64,000 nt of DNA, taken from the NCBI GenBank assembly GCA_963734185.1, contig CAVTGA010000001.1:2108001-2172000 (forward strand), in the 5' to 3' direction. Shown in pieces: positions 44,937-54,356 of the stretch. The notes beneath the pieces were generated by a model. That model made no database searches, was not told where the DNA came from, and was given only the letters and a program-made list of their open reading frames with translations. The position numbers were made by a program, and so were the translations under genes. Source of the DNA: PALSA-894 sp963734185. Lineage in GTDB: Bacteria > Pseudomonadota > Alphaproteobacteria > Rhizobiales > Xanthobacteraceae. Numbering within the stretch: the first letter of the stretch is position 1; each line of letters begins with the position of its first letter.

Positions 44937-45779
44937 ATGACGATCATCGATTCCCAGGTCCACGCCTACGAGGCGAACACGCCGAAGCGCCCTTGGGCCA
45001 GCGTGCCGAACTGGCCGGACCACGTCACGGGTGACGAGATGGTGGCGGCGATGGACAAAGTCGGCGTCAATGGCGCGATCTTCATCTCTGCATTCTCCAT
45101 GTACCAGTATGACGCGAGCTACGCGGTCGAGGTACAACGCGCCCATCCCGGCAAATTCGGCATCGTTAAGCCGGTCAACCCGGACGATCCGGCGGTGGGC
45201 GATGTCGTGGCCGACTGGAAGAAGACGCCCGGCGCGGTCGGCATCCGCATCATGTTGCCGGAGGGGTCGAAGCGCGCGCCGGACGACCCCGGCATCGACC
45301 GGATCGCGCGCGCGGCTGTCGCTCACGACTTTCCGGTCAACATCCTGTGCTGGGGCAACCTTGACGTCGGCGCGGCGCTGATCGATCGCCACCCCGACAC
45401 GCGATTCATCATCGACCATCTGGGCATCATGCAGCCGCGCACGCCGCCCGCCCCGCCGCAGCCCTGGGCCGATCTTCCCAAAGTGCTGGAGCTCGCGAAG
45501 CGCAAGAACGCCGTGATCAAGGTCAGCGGTGCGTGCACGCTGTCGCAACGGCCGTATCCCTTCCCGGACATCTGGGACCCGCTCGCCCGCGTGTTCGATG
45601 CCTGGGGCTTCGAGCGCTGCCTGTGGGGCACGGATTGGACCCGCGCGTTCGCGGTGGTGAACTACGAGCAGGCCGTCAAGCCATTCCTGGAAACAAACCG
45701 CCTGAGCGAAACGGAGCGCGCTATGCTGATGGGCGGCGCCTGCGCCAAGGCTTACGGCTGGTCGCCGAAGAAAGGCTAG
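44937..45779 (+). CDS. Amidohydrolase family (Amidohydro_2, TIM-barrel) protein
   Basis: A 280-residue protein with the N-terminal IDSQVHAYE strand, VGIRIMLPE, FIIDHLGIMQP and GTDWTRAF with the conserved barrel Asp. It matches the PDC lactonase/Amidohydro_2 group, which hydrolyses lactones or decarboxylates small acids. The substrate is not evident. It follows the peptidase and SMP-30 genes on the same strand, so all three may act on one lactone/amide-containing compound (inferred from position). Confidence 0.82.
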   Translation: MTIIDSQVHAYEANTPKRPWASVPNWPDHVTGDEMVAAMDKVGVNGAIFISAFSMYQYDASYAVEVQRAHPGKFGIVKPVNPDDPAVGDVVADWKKTPGAVGIRIMLPEGSKRAPDDPGIDRIARAAVAHDFPVNILCWGNLDVGAALIDRHPDTRFIIDHLGIMQPRTPPAPPQPWADLPKVLELAKRKNAVIKVSGACTLSQRPYPFPDIWDPLARVFDAWGFERCLWGTDWTRAFAVVNYEQAVKPFLETNRLSETERAMLMGGACAKAYGWSPKKG

Positions 45780-45913
45780 GTGCGCCGCGGTGTCCCGACC
45801 GTGACGTTCGGCGCGGGGGCAGAACGAGGGGCAGACACGATCGAGGCGTGATCAATCTGGATGAGTACGAGGGGCAAGCGCGCTGGCGGTGGGACTGGCG
45901 ACGATGCGTTGAG
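45780..45913 (+). pseudogene. Decayed duplicate of the 3' end of the M20 peptidase gene
   Basis: This 134-bp stretch aligns along its length with 44667-44798: GTGCG..., GTGAC.TTCGGCGCGGG, CAGAACGA, ACGATCGA, TGATCAATCT.GATGA and CTGGCGACGATG occur in the same order with scattered substitutions and small indels that break the frame. It starts immediately after the amidohydrolase stop, so peptidase plus amidohydrolase were probably once duplicated in tandem, or the peptidase end was carried here by recombination. Confidence 0.7.
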
Positions 45914-45924
45914 GATGACAGCCC

Positions 45925-47352
45925 ATGACCCTGCTCATTGCCCAACGCGACGGCGCGAATGTTTGGATGGCCGCAGATTCCGCGATCACGGGCGGCAGCA
46001 TCGGCGAGCGAGAACGCGAATACGCGCTCAAGATCATGCCATCGTCGGACGGGAATGCATTGATCGGCTTCTCCGGCGATCATCATCACGGCACACGTCT
46101 TATGCACGGAGCTGCTGCCTTGCCTGCCGGATCGGAAGGTGTGCAGTTTCTTTCGGAAGCGCAGATCGATTATCCGAGTGTGGATTTTGCTTACGCGTAC
46201 GCTGATGAGACCAATTGCCGTCTGCTCCGCGTCAGTGGCGGGACGGCGGAAGAACTCCCGGTCTTTCATATCGGCTCCGTCGATGCCTTCGAGCATTTCC
46301 AGCGAATACGCCATGCGGAAGAGATTGACCCTGCTCCTGAAGCCGTCAAAACCTTCATCGCTGGTTCGCGTGCGGCCGAACCAATACCCGATGCTCTCCA
46401 TAAGGCTATCACTTCGTTGCTGCGCGTCTTCGCCGAGCGATCACAGCGCGACGTAGGAGGCTGGCCAACTGGATATTTTCTCACGAGAGATGGCGCCTTT
46501 TTGTGTGGTTACGGTTACTCGGTTTCTGATCCGATCTTGAAAAAGGTGGGCCCGGGTTCGGCCGTGCCGCACGGCACGGCCCAAGAAGGTGGGTTCGGAC
46601 TGTCGGTCACCGAATTCGGCAATCGCGACGGTGTCGTAGTATACTGGCTGCAACGGACCGGAGGCACTGTTTTCGCGAAGGAGCCTACTGGCTACGTTGA
46701 GCACAATTTTGAAGGCACTCCCTCAAGATTTGCCGCAGAAGCTTCCGCTGCACTTGGGCGAAAGGTTGAGCTCTGGTTTAGCGAAACACCCGTTCGGCAA
46801 CCTCAAAGCATCACAATAATGCGCGATAAGGACGGCGTTCCAAGTATGGCCGTTGTCAACGACGGCGGCGCACTCTCGTTTTCCGTTCTAAATGTCACGA
46901 CGCCGTTCGCTGCGCGCGCGGCGCTGAATCTCGCTGCCGCGAATGACCCGGACGCAATCGTAAAGGCGATGGAGAGTGATCAGGTTCGGCTGACCTTTGA
47001 TCCAAACCGAAAAATGACGACTTTGAACCTCTTCGTAAACAAGCAACCCGCGAATGGGATCGCCCTTAGCGCACGCGACCTTGACGCGTTAATCGCTCAA
47101 CTCGGCGAAGCGCGGGCGCGGCTTGAGGAACCTGTTGCCTTTGCGCCGCCGCAAGCCTTGTCGGGCGCGCCAACTCGTGACGTGATGGTGTTAGACCCTG
47201 CGTGGCGAACGGAACCGCCGATGCATCCAAGCTTGGGCGGAATTACCTTGCGGCTTCGTCATCCGGGCTTTGGCTGGCTGACCTTCTTGTTACCTTGGCA
47301 CGAAATGAAAAGTCTGGCCGACTGGCTTCACAAGAACGCTGGACCGCCTTGA
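45925..47352 (+). CDS. Proteasome-beta/HslV-like Ntn-hydrolase with large C-terminal extension
   Basis: A 475-residue protein that starts M-T, so removal of Met would expose Thr as the N-terminal nucleophile. Numbering from that Thr, Asp17 (MAADSAIT) and a lysine at 35 (ALKIMP) fall where proteasome beta subunits have Asp17 and Lys33; FSGD follows in the typical next strand. After about 200 residues the sequence (from roughly FGLSVTEFGNRDG) is not one I recognise, and it more than doubles the usual HslV length. No HslU or proteasome partner is nearby. The region is less GC-rich than its neighbours, suggesting transfer. Substrate and role are unknown. Confidence 0.55.
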   Translation: MTLLIAQRDGANVWMAADSAITGGSIGEREREYALKIMPSSDGNALIGFSGDHHHGTRLMHGAAALPAGSEGVQFLSEAQIDYPSVDFAYAYADETNCRLLRVSGGTAEELPVFHIGSVDAFEHFQRIRHAEEIDPAPEAVKTFIAGSRAAEPIPDALHKAITSLLRVFAERSQRDVGGWPTGYFLTRDGAFLCGYGYSVSDPILKKVGPGSAVPHGTAQEGGFGLSVTEFGNRDGVVVYWLQRTGGTVFAKEPTGYVEHNFEGTPSRFAAEASAALGRKVELWFSETPVRQPQSITIMRDKDGVPSMAVVNDGGALSFSVLNVTTPFAARAALNLAAANDPDAIVKAMESDQVRLTFDPNRKMTTLNLFVNKQPANGIALSARDLDALIAQLGEARARLEEPVAFAPPQALSGAPTRDVMVLDPAWRTEPPMHPSLGGITLRLRHPGFGWLTFLLPWHEMKSLADWLHKNAGPP

Positions 47353-47362
47353 GCAAACACGG

Positions 47363-47434
47363 CCCGGATGAAGCGATGCGCAATCCGGGTCAACCGCTGT
47401 GCGCCCGCATTCCACTTCGTTCCATGGGGGCTAC
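47363..47434. repeat. R3-type repeat
   Basis: CCCGGATGAAGCGATGCGCAATCCGGG and CGCATTCCACTTCGTTCCATGGGGGCTAC resemble the two arms of the R3 unit at 23541. It starts just after the Ntn-hydrolase stop and may end its transcript. Confidence 0.5.
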
Positions 47435-47605
47435 GAGAGGACGAGCATCCTCCCGCCTGATCGTCGCGAGGCGATCAGGCCCGCGGGTTCTCATTCTCAG
47501 TTGAGCACCTTTCCGAACCTCAGACACGAACGCGCCGCGAGAACGAGAGCCTGATTCAAAATCAGAACCGAGGTGATGCGACGCGCGAGGCGTGAACTCG
47601 TCTTC

Positions 47606-47737
47606 TCCTCTCCCGCTTGCGGGAGAGGGTGGCGAGACGCGTAGCGTCGAGCCGGGAGAGGGGTCGCGCAATTTGAAATAACAGCCCCTCTCCCCGCCGC
47701 CTTCGGCGGCGACCCTCTCCCGCAAGCGGGAGAGGGG
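47606..47737. repeat. CCTCTCCCGC...GCGGGAGAGG palindromic repeat (R2)
   Basis: Two CCTCTCCCGCTTGCGGGAGAGG-type hairpins lie about 90 bp apart in opposite orientation, with GGCGAGACGCGTAGCGTCGAG and GCCGCCTTCGGCGGC minor hairpins between them. Together with the R3 repeat this accounts for most of the 525-bp gap 47353-47877; the rest holds only the promoter region of the cotransporter gene. Confidence 0.65.
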
Positions 47738-47877
47738 AACGGAGAGAGCGGCGCCAAGCCGCGCGGAAACGAAATAAGCCAACTCCCTTTCAAATCCACA
47801 ATTTCGGTCTATTGTCGCAAATCTGTCATGCGCCGCGCACCCGACGATTCGGCGCGAGAAGGAGTTTTGCGACGATA

Positions 47878-49566
47878 ATGTCCGGGACTGAGTTGTTCGT
47901 CACCTTCCTCGGCAGCGTCGCGCTGCTGCTGTGGGGTGTGCGCATGGTGCGCACCGGCATGACGCGCGCGTTCGGCACTGCGCTGCGGCGCATCGTGGCG
48001 ACCCAGTCGCGCAACCGCTTCACGGCATTCCTCGCCGGCATCGGCGTCACCGGCATCCTGCAGAGCTCGACCGCGACCGCGCTGCTGCTTGCATCGTTCG
48101 CGGCGCGCGGTCTGATCGCGCTGCCGATCGCGCTCGCCGTGATGCTCGGCGCCGACGTCGGCTCGGCGCTTGCGGCACAGGTGTTCTCGTTCAACATCAA
48201 GTGGCTATGGACGGTTCTGATCGCGCTCGGCGTCCTCGTTTTCATGTCGTCGGACGCCGACAAGGCGCGCGGCATCGGCCGTATCGCACTCGGTCTGGGA
48301 TTCATGTTGCTGGCGCTGACCCACATGACCGCCGCCGCGGCGCCGTTGCGCGACTCGCCGACCTTCCGATCGCTGCTGACCGGGCTCGCCGGCGAGCCGC
48401 TGCTCGGGTTCCTGGTGGCGACCGCGATCGCCTGGCTGGTGCACTCGAGCCTGTCGATCGTGCTGCTGGTGATGGCGCTGGCCGCGGCGCAGGCGCTTCC
48501 CGTTCCACTCGCGCTCGCGCTGGTGCTCGGCGCCAATGTGGGCGGCGCGATCGCGCCGTTCCTCAGCCTGGCCGGCTCGCCGCCATCGGCGCGCCGGGTG
48601 CCGCTCGGCAACATGATCATGCGCGCAGCCGTCGCCCTGCCGGCGCTGTTCCTGCTCGCGCCGATCGCGTCGCTGCTCGCAGGCATAGAGGCCGATCCGG
48701 GCCGGATCACCATCAACTTCCATACCGCCTACAACATCGTGGTCGCGGCGGTCTTCCTCGGCCTCACCGCGCTGGTCGCGACCCTCACTACGCGGATCTT
48801 CCCCGACAAGCCCGAGACGGCGGAATCGGGCGCGCCCAAGCACCTCGATCCGAACGTGGTCGACACGCCGTCCGAGGCGCTCGCCTGCGCCATGCGCGAG
48901 ACCCTGCACATGGGCGACCGCGTCGCCGACATGCTGCGCCAGGCGCTCGTCGTGTTCGAGAAATCCGACCCGCGGCTGGTGAAGGACGTCGAGAAGTCCG
49001 ACAACGTCGTCGACAATCTGCACGAGGCGATCAAGCTCTATATGGTCAAGGTGTCCAAGGCCGAGATGACCGACGAGGAGAGTCGCCGCTACGTCGAGAT
49101 CATCACCTTCACCACCAACCTCGAGCATGTCGGCGACATCATCGACAAGAACCTGATGGAACTTGCGACCAAGAAGATCAAGAACCGTTATACCTTCTCG
49201 TCCGAGGGGCTCGACGAAATCCGCCGCTTCCATGCACGCGTGATGGACAACATGCGGCTCGCCTTCAACGTATTCGCGACGCGCGACGTGGCGCTGGCGC
49301 GCCGCCTCTTGGCCGAGAAGGCGACGACGCGCACCGCCGAGCTTGCCGCCGCCGACAGCCATTTCGGCCGCCTGCGCGAGGGCCGGCCGGAATCGATCGA
49401 GACCAGCGCGATCCATCTCGACGTCATGCGCGACCTCAAGCGCATCAACGGGCACCTCGCCTCGGTCGCCTATCCGATCCTCGAGGTCGCCGGCGAATTG
49501 CGTGACAGCCGGCTGCGCGAGCGCGAGACCGAAGCCGTCCCCAGCGGCAGGACGGTGGCGTCGTAG
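47878..49566 (+). CDS. Na+/phosphate cotransporter (NptA/YjbB type) with PhoU-like C-terminus
   Basis: A 562-residue protein. The N-terminal half has two Na_Pi_cotrans repeats with the QSSTATALL and VHSSLSIVLLVM motifs that form the binding site in eukaryotic NaPi-II relatives. The C-terminal half (about 340-545) is a PhoU-like helical bundle with EKSDNVVDNLHEAIK and a second repeat. It probably moves phosphate with sodium; E. coli YjbB exports it. AAGGAG precedes the ATG. If an exporter, it could discharge phosphate released by phosphonate breakdown 8 kb away, but no shared control is visible. Confidence 0.88.
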   Translation: MSGTELFVTFLGSVALLLWGVRMVRTGMTRAFGTALRRIVATQSRNRFTAFLAGIGVTGILQSSTATALLLASFAARGLIALPIALAVMLGADVGSALAAQVFSFNIKWLWTVLIALGVLVFMSSDADKARGIGRIALGLGFMLLALTHMTAAAAPLRDSPTFRSLLTGLAGEPLLGFLVATAIAWLVHSSLSIVLLVMALAAAQALPVPLALALVLGANVGGAIAPFLSLAGSPPSARRVPLGNMIMRAAVALPALFLLAPIASLLAGIEADPGRITINFHTAYNIVVAAVFLGLTALVATLTTRIFPDKPETAESGAPKHLDPNVVDTPSEALACAMRETLHMGDRVADMLRQALVVFEKSDPRLVKDVEKSDNVVDNLHEAIKLYMVKVSKAEMTDEESRRYVEIITFTTNLEHVGDIIDKNLMELATKKIKNRYTFSSEGLDEIRRFHARVMDNMRLAFNVFATRDVALARRLLAEKATTRTAELAAADSHFGRLREGRPESIETSAIHLDVMRDLKRINGHLASVAYPILEVAGELRDSRLRERETEAVPSGRTVAS

Positions 49567-49590
49567 GGTCCGGCGCGAAAAACGAGCAGA

Positions 49591-49770
49591 ACCCCCTCCG
49601 GCCTCGCTTCGCTCGGCCACCTCCCCCACAAGGGGGGAGGGAGACTGTGGCGCTGGTAGTGCAAATCTCGCAGAGCAAACGGTGCTGCAATATCGCTGTG
49701 AAAGAGCCACAGCCCCCTCCCCCCTTGTGGGGGAGGTCGGCGGCCAAAGGCCGCCGGGAGGGGGTTTTGT
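49591..49770 (+). repeat. R1 composite palindromic repeat
   Basis: The intact unit CCCCTCCGGCCTCGCTTCGC ... CCCACAAGGGGGGAGGG ... GTGAAAGAGCCACAG ... GGGGGAGG. It separates the convergent cotransporter and EamA genes, and provides an empty-site reference for the MITE insertion at 8451. Confidence 0.75.
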
Positions 49771-49780
49771 TTGCGCCAGG

Positions 49781-50626
49781 CTACTGCAATCGGATCAGCG
49801 CCATGCCGGCGACGATCATCAGCGCCGCCACGATACGCGTCGCGCGCAGCGGCTCCTTCAGGAACACGACCGCGATTCCCGCGGCGAACAGAACGCTGGT
49901 CTCGCGCAACGCGGCCACTTTGGCGATCGGTGCGACCGTCATCGCCCAGATCACGATCCAGTAGGCGACCAGCGACAGCACGCCGCCGATCAGGCCGCTC
50001 TTCCAGTAGACCGCCATGGCCGGGATCGCGGCGGTCCCGCGCATCATGACCGCGATCGCAGCGATGAAAGCCCCGTCGATCACGAACAGCCAAAGCGCAT
50101 AGGAGTGCGCGTTGCCGGCGGTGCGCGCGCCGATGCCGTCGACCAGCGAGTAGGCGCAGATGGTCACCGCGGTGAACAGCGCATAGGCGACGGCGCGCCG
50201 ATTGAGATGCGCGAGGTCGCCGCCGCCACGCATCGACAGCAGGAAGACCCCGCTGGTCAGCGCGACGATGCCGGCCCAGCCGAGCAGGCTGAAGTTCTCG
50301 CCCAGCAGGATCGCGCCACCGGCGGCGGTCATCAGCGGTGCCGTGCCGCGCGCGATCGGATAAACCTGCCCCATGTCGCCGCTGCGATAGGCGCCGCTCA
50401 AGCCGATGTAATAGCCGAGGTGGGTAATCACCGACATGATCAGCCACGGCCAGGCCGCGAGCGGCGGGACCGGCACAAACAACAGCGCCGGCAGCGAAAC
50501 GACCCCGGCCGCTGACGCGATCAGCACGATGGCGAGGAACGGATCGAGCCGGAACTTGATCAGCGCGTTCCAGGAGGCATGGAAGGCCGCGGCGAGCAGA
50601 ACGACACCGAAGACGAACGAGTCCAT
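49781..50626 (-). CDS. EamA-type (DMT superfamily) permease
   Basis: A 281-residue inner-membrane protein with about ten hydrophobic segments in two EamA-like halves. Recognisable blocks are HASWNALIKF in helix 1, YPIARGTAPLMTA, and LRETSVLFAAGIAVVFLKEP near the C-terminus. Members export metabolites or amino acids; the substrate is unknown. It lies between two R1 repeats, alone on its strand next to the FAD/GcvT gene. Confidence 0.85.
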   Translation of the reverse strand: MDSFVFGVVLLAAAFHASWNALIKFRLDPFLAIVLIASAAGVVSLPALLFVPVPPLAAWPWLIMSVITHLGYYIGLSGAYRSGDMGQVYPIARGTAPLMTAAGGAILLGENFSLLGWAGIVALTSGVFLLSMRGGGDLAHLNRRAVAYALFTAVTICAYSLVDGIGARTAGNAHSYALWLFVIDGAFIAAIAVMMRGTAAIPAMAVYWKSGLIGGVLSLVAYWIVIWAMTVAPIAKVAALRETSVLFAAGIAVVFLKEPLRATRIVAALMIVAGMALIRLQ

Positions 50627-50647
50627 TATCCCTCACGCCCGAACAAG

Positions 50648-50824
50648 ACCCCCTCCGGCCTCGCTTCGCTCGGCCACCTCCCCCACAAGGGGGGAGGGAG
50701 GCTGCGGCGCTGTCGGCACAAACTTCGCGGAGCAACGGTGCGGAAATTTTGCTGTGAAAGAGCCACAGCCGACCTCCCCCCTTGTGGGGGAGGTCGGCGC
50801 GCGCAGCGCGCCGGGAGGGGGACT
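50648..50824 (+). repeat. R1 composite palindromic repeat
   Basis: A second intact copy of the unit at 49591 in the same orientation, so the EamA gene is bracketed by direct repeats about 1.06 kb apart. It also contains the uninterrupted CCCACAAGGGGGGAGGG site that the MITE occupies at 8441-8741. Confidence 0.75.
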
Positions 50825-50849
50825 TTCTTCCACATGCGATAGGCCGGAT

Positions 50850-53300
50850 TCACCCCTTCAAGCGCGCGCCGGTCGGATCGTAAGGCGCCTTGAGGCTGGC
50901 GCGCACCGGCACCCGATCGCCGGCGATATCGAGCTCGAAACGCGCCGCGAGCCAAGCGTCGTCGACGCGCGCGCCGCCGGTCGCCGCATAGCCGAGCGCG
51001 ACGACCGCCCCGAGCGTGTGGCCGTAAGCCGCCGAGGTGACTTCGCCGACGGGCTCGTCGTTGCGCAGGATCAGTTCGCCGCCATGGGCGAGCGGCGTGT
51101 CGCACGCAAGGCTGACGAAAGAGAGCAGGCGACGCGCCGGCGGCTTGCCGTTCGCAGCCACCAAAGCTGCGCGGCCGATGAACTCGCCGTTGCCGAGCTT
51201 TACCGCGAAACCGAGCCCGGCTTCGTAGGGATTATAGTCGGGCGTCAGCTCGCGGCCCCAGGCGCGATAGCCCTTCTCCAGCCGCAGCGAATCCAGCGCG
51301 TAATAGCCGGCATCGCGCACGCCGAACTCGCCGCCGAGCTCCATCAACCGGTCATATACCTCGGCCGCGGCTCCGGTCGGCACGTAGAGCTCGAAGCCGA
51401 GCTCGCCCACATAAGTACGGCGCGATGCGAGCACTTCGGCTGCGCCGATCGCGATTTCGCGGATCGCGCCGAACGGAAATGACTCGTTGTCGAGCGGAGC
51501 GGCGGTGACGCGCGCGAGCAATGCGCGCGCCTGCGGACCCATCACGGCGAGCACGGCGTAGTCCGCGGTGACGTCGCGCAGCTGCGCCTCCACGCCCGCC
51601 GGCATGTTGCGGCGAATCCAGTCGGCATCGCGCGTGGTCTGCGCGGTGCCGGTAATCATGAGAAACCGGTCGGCGGCCAGCCGCGCGACGGTGAGGTCGC
51701 TCTCGTAGGTGCCGCGCGCGTTGAGCAGGCCGGTGTAGACGGTCGTGCCGGCCGACACCGCCATGTCGTTGGCGCACAGACGCTGCAGCACGCGCTCCGC
51801 GTCGGAACCCAGCAGCAGGAATTTCGAGAACGAGGTGAGATCGAAAACCGCGACACTCGCGCGTGCCGCCCTGTGCTCGGCGGCCGCATGCGCGAACCAG
51901 TTCTGCCGGTCGAACGAATAGTCGAGCCGCGCGTCTTCGGCCGACGCAGCGAAGAAGTTCGGCCGCTCCCAACCCATCTTGGAGCCGAACAGCGCGTGCT
52001 TGCCCTTGAGGCGGTCGTAGAGCGGCGAAGTCCGCTGCGGGCGCGCCGAAGTGAGCTCGCGATTCGGCCACGGCATCTTGTAGTGCAGGCCGAGCACCTC
52101 GCTCACGCGCTCTTTGAGGAACGCATCATCGTCGTGGAAGCGCGCGAAGCGGCGGATGTCGACCGGCCACAGGTCGAGCGAGGGCTCGCCTTCGACGATC
52201 CATTCGGCCAGCGCCTGCCCCGCCCCGCCGCCCGACGCGATGCCGATCGAGTTGAAGCCGGCGGCGACGAAGAAATTCTTGAGCTCCGGCGCCTCGCCCA
52301 TGATGAAGTTGTTGTCGGGCGTGAAGCTCTCGGGGCCGTTCATGAAGGTCTTGATCTCGGCGCTTTCGAGCGCCGGGAGGCGGATGAGCGCGTTCTCCAT
52401 CAGCACCTGAAACTGGTCCCAGTCGTCGGGAAGCATGCCGAACTCGAAATTCTCCGGGATGCCGGCCATGCCCCATGGCTTGGCGATCGGCTCGAAGCCG
52501 CCGACCAGCAGCCCGCCGACCTCTTCCTTGACGTAGATGTAGCCGTCCGGATCGCGCAGCACCGGCAGATCGGGGTGCACGCCCGCGATGCGGCCAGTGA
52601 CGACGTACATGTGCTCGGCGGAATGCAGCGGCACGGTGACGCCGCACATCCGCGCGACCTGCTTGGCCCATTGGCCCGCGCAGTTCACGACGATCTCGCC
52701 CTTGATGTCGCCGCGGGTGGTGGCGACGCCGGTCGCAATTCCGTTGCGCGCATGGACCGCCGTGACACGCGTCTGCTCGAAGATGCGCGCGCCGCCCATG
52801 CGCGCGCCCTTGGCAAGCGCCTGCGTCACGTCGGCGGGATTGACCTTGGCGTCGTCGGGCAGCCAAAGCGCGCCGACGAGATCGTCGGTGCGCATGATCG
52901 GGTATTTGTCGCCCGCCTGCTGCGGCGTCAGCAGCGCACATGCGACATTCTGCGCTTTTGCGGCGGATGCGATGCGGCGCAGCAAGGTCATGCGCTCCGG
53001 CGTGCGCGCAACCAGCACGGAACCGCACTGCTTCCATCCGGTCGCCTGGCCGGTCTCGGCTTCGAGCCGCCGGTAGAGCGAGGCGGAGTACTGCACCAGA
53101 CGCGTCATGTTCTGATGCGCGCGCAACTGCCCGACCAGCCCGGCCGCGTGCCAGGTCGTGCCGCAGGTGAGCCTTCCCTGCTCCAGCAACACGACGTCGC
53201 GCCAGCCGTGCTTCGCCAAGTGGTAGGCGACCGAGCAGCCGATTACGCCACCGCCGATGACGATGACGCGGGCGCTGTCGGGAAGGATCGGGGAAACCAT
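50850..53300 (-). CDS. FAD-dependent dehydrogenase/GcvT fusion (DMGDH type), second copy
   Basis: An 816-residue paralogue of the protein at 32417-34834 with the same order: FAD domain (ARVIVIGGGVIGCSVAYHLAK, then CGTTWHAAGLVGQ), linker, and GcvT domain (VFDLTSFSKFLLLGSDAERVLQRL, GELGFELYVPTG). A role in oxidative N-demethylation with folate is expected from the family; the substrate is unknown. The ATG at 53300 follows an AT-rich 65-bp gap after the DeoR gene. The pair suggests DeoR control of this dehydrogenase. Confidence 0.87.
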   Translation of the reverse strand: MVSPILPDSARVIVIGGGVIGCSVAYHLAKHGWRDVVLLEQGRLTCGTTWHAAGLVGQLRAHQNMTRLVQYSASLYRRLEAETGQATGWKQCGSVLVARTPERMTLLRRIASAAKAQNVACALLTPQQAGDKYPIMRTDDLVGALWLPDDAKVNPADVTQALAKGARMGGARIFEQTRVTAVHARNGIATGVATTRGDIKGEIVVNCAGQWAKQVARMCGVTVPLHSAEHMYVVTGRIAGVHPDLPVLRDPDGYIYVKEEVGGLLVGGFEPIAKPWGMAGIPENFEFGMLPDDWDQFQVLMENALIRLPALESAEIKTFMNGPESFTPDNNFIMGEAPELKNFFVAAGFNSIGIASGGGAGQALAEWIVEGEPSLDLWPVDIRRFARFHDDDAFLKERVSEVLGLHYKMPWPNRELTSARPQRTSPLYDRLKGKHALFGSKMGWERPNFFAASAEDARLDYSFDRQNWFAHAAAEHRAARASVAVFDLTSFSKFLLLGSDAERVLQRLCANDMAVSAGTTVYTGLLNARGTYESDLTVARLAADRFLMITGTAQTTRDADWIRRNMPAGVEAQLRDVTADYAVLAVMGPQARALLARVTAAPLDNESFPFGAIREIAIGAAEVLASRRTYVGELGFELYVPTGAAAEVYDRLMELGGEFGVRDAGYYALDSLRLEKGYRAWGRELTPDYNPYEAGLGFAVKLGNGEFIGRAALVAANGKPPARRLLSFVSLACDTPLAHGGELILRNDEPVGEVTSAAYGHTLGAVVALGYAATGGARVDDAWLAARFELDIAGDRVPVRASLKAPYDPTGARLKG

Positions 53301-53365
53301 CACGCGTTCAGGCAGGTTGAATTGTCATAAACACATATAACCACATTATTCCACAAAAAAAATAA

Positions 53366-54130
53366 CTAATCGGCGACGACGATTTCGAGCCCCAGGGAGG
53401 ACCAGGCGCCGGCCAGCGCGCGGTCCGGCATCCGATCGACGATGACGCCGACGGCCTTGTCGAGGTTGGGCACACGGAACGGGGTGCGACGGGCAAACTT
53501 GGTCTGATCGGCCAGCAGATACGCCCGGCCGGCGAGGATCATGCGCCCACGCGTCTCGGCGGCGACCACCGAGTAATCGGTCAGGACCCCGTCTTCTGCG
53601 AAGCCTCCGGTACCGATGAAGGCAACATCGACCCGGATCGAGTCGATGCCGGCGGCCGCGCCAATACCGAAGGTCGCCTCATCGTTGTTGTCGACTTCGC
53701 CGCCGAGCATGACGATGCGGTTGCCGGGCACGCGCGTGAGCGCGATGGCATGATTGAGCGAATTGGTGACGACGGTGAGCCCCGGGCGGCCGACCAGCTC
53801 ATAGGTCAGGGCGGCGGTGGTGGTGCCGGAATCGATCAGCACCGAAGTACCGTCCTGCACCATGCGGGCGGCCGTGCGCGCGATCGCTTTCTTGCCTTCG
53901 GCATTCTCGCCGCCGCGCTCGGCGATCGTCGGCTCCATCATGCCGCGGCGGGCGGCCCCGCCGTGCACGATTTCAAGGTGGCCCTGGTCGGCGAGCAGCT
54001 TCAGGTCGCGTCGGATCGTCTCGTGCGATACGGCGAACAGGTCGGCAAGCTCGCCCACGCTGACGGAGCCGGAGGCACGCAGCCGCTGGACGATCTCGTT
54101 GTGGCGGCGGATGGCAAGCGGGCGCGACAT
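53366..54130 (-). CDS. DeoR/GlpR-family transcriptional regulator
   Basis: A 254-residue regulator with an N-terminal HTH (SVSVGELADLFAVSHETIRR) and a DeoR C-terminal sensor with DSGTTT and TNSLNHAIAL, the phosphosugar-binding loops. IGTGGF near residue 173 is also conserved. DeoR proteins usually repress sugar or polyol genes. It lies just upstream of the second FAD/GcvT gene on the same strand, and a short AT-rich stretch (53304-53365) between them probably holds a promoter or operator. Confidence 0.85.
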   Translation of the reverse strand: MSRPLAIRRHNEIVQRLRASGSVSVGELADLFAVSHETIRRDLKLLADQGHLEIVHGGAARRGMMEPTIAERGGENAEGKKAIARTAARMVQDGTSVLIDSGTTTAALTYELVGRPGLTVVTNSLNHAIALTRVPGNRIVMLGGEVDNNDEATFGIGAAAGIDSIRVDVAFIGTGGFAEDGVLTDYSVVAAETRGRMILAGRAYLLADQTKFARRTPFRVPNLDKAVGVIVDRMPDRALAGAWSSLGLEIVVAD

Positions 54131-54356
54131 GATCGCTCCGATGGCAAGTGATCACGATTCGCTAATGTGACCGGACAGCGCCAGCGATACAAGACTATCT
54201 CAAAGTTTATGTAGCTTTTCCAACATTAAGCGGCAATCGACCCGCTGCGAGATCCGTTGCCGCATAGTCAATTCCAATTGTCGCACCGCAGTATCAAGTG
54301 AACCCATTTCTCGTTTCCGCTTGTGGAAAGAATATCCGTGCGGAGAACGGGGCCGT

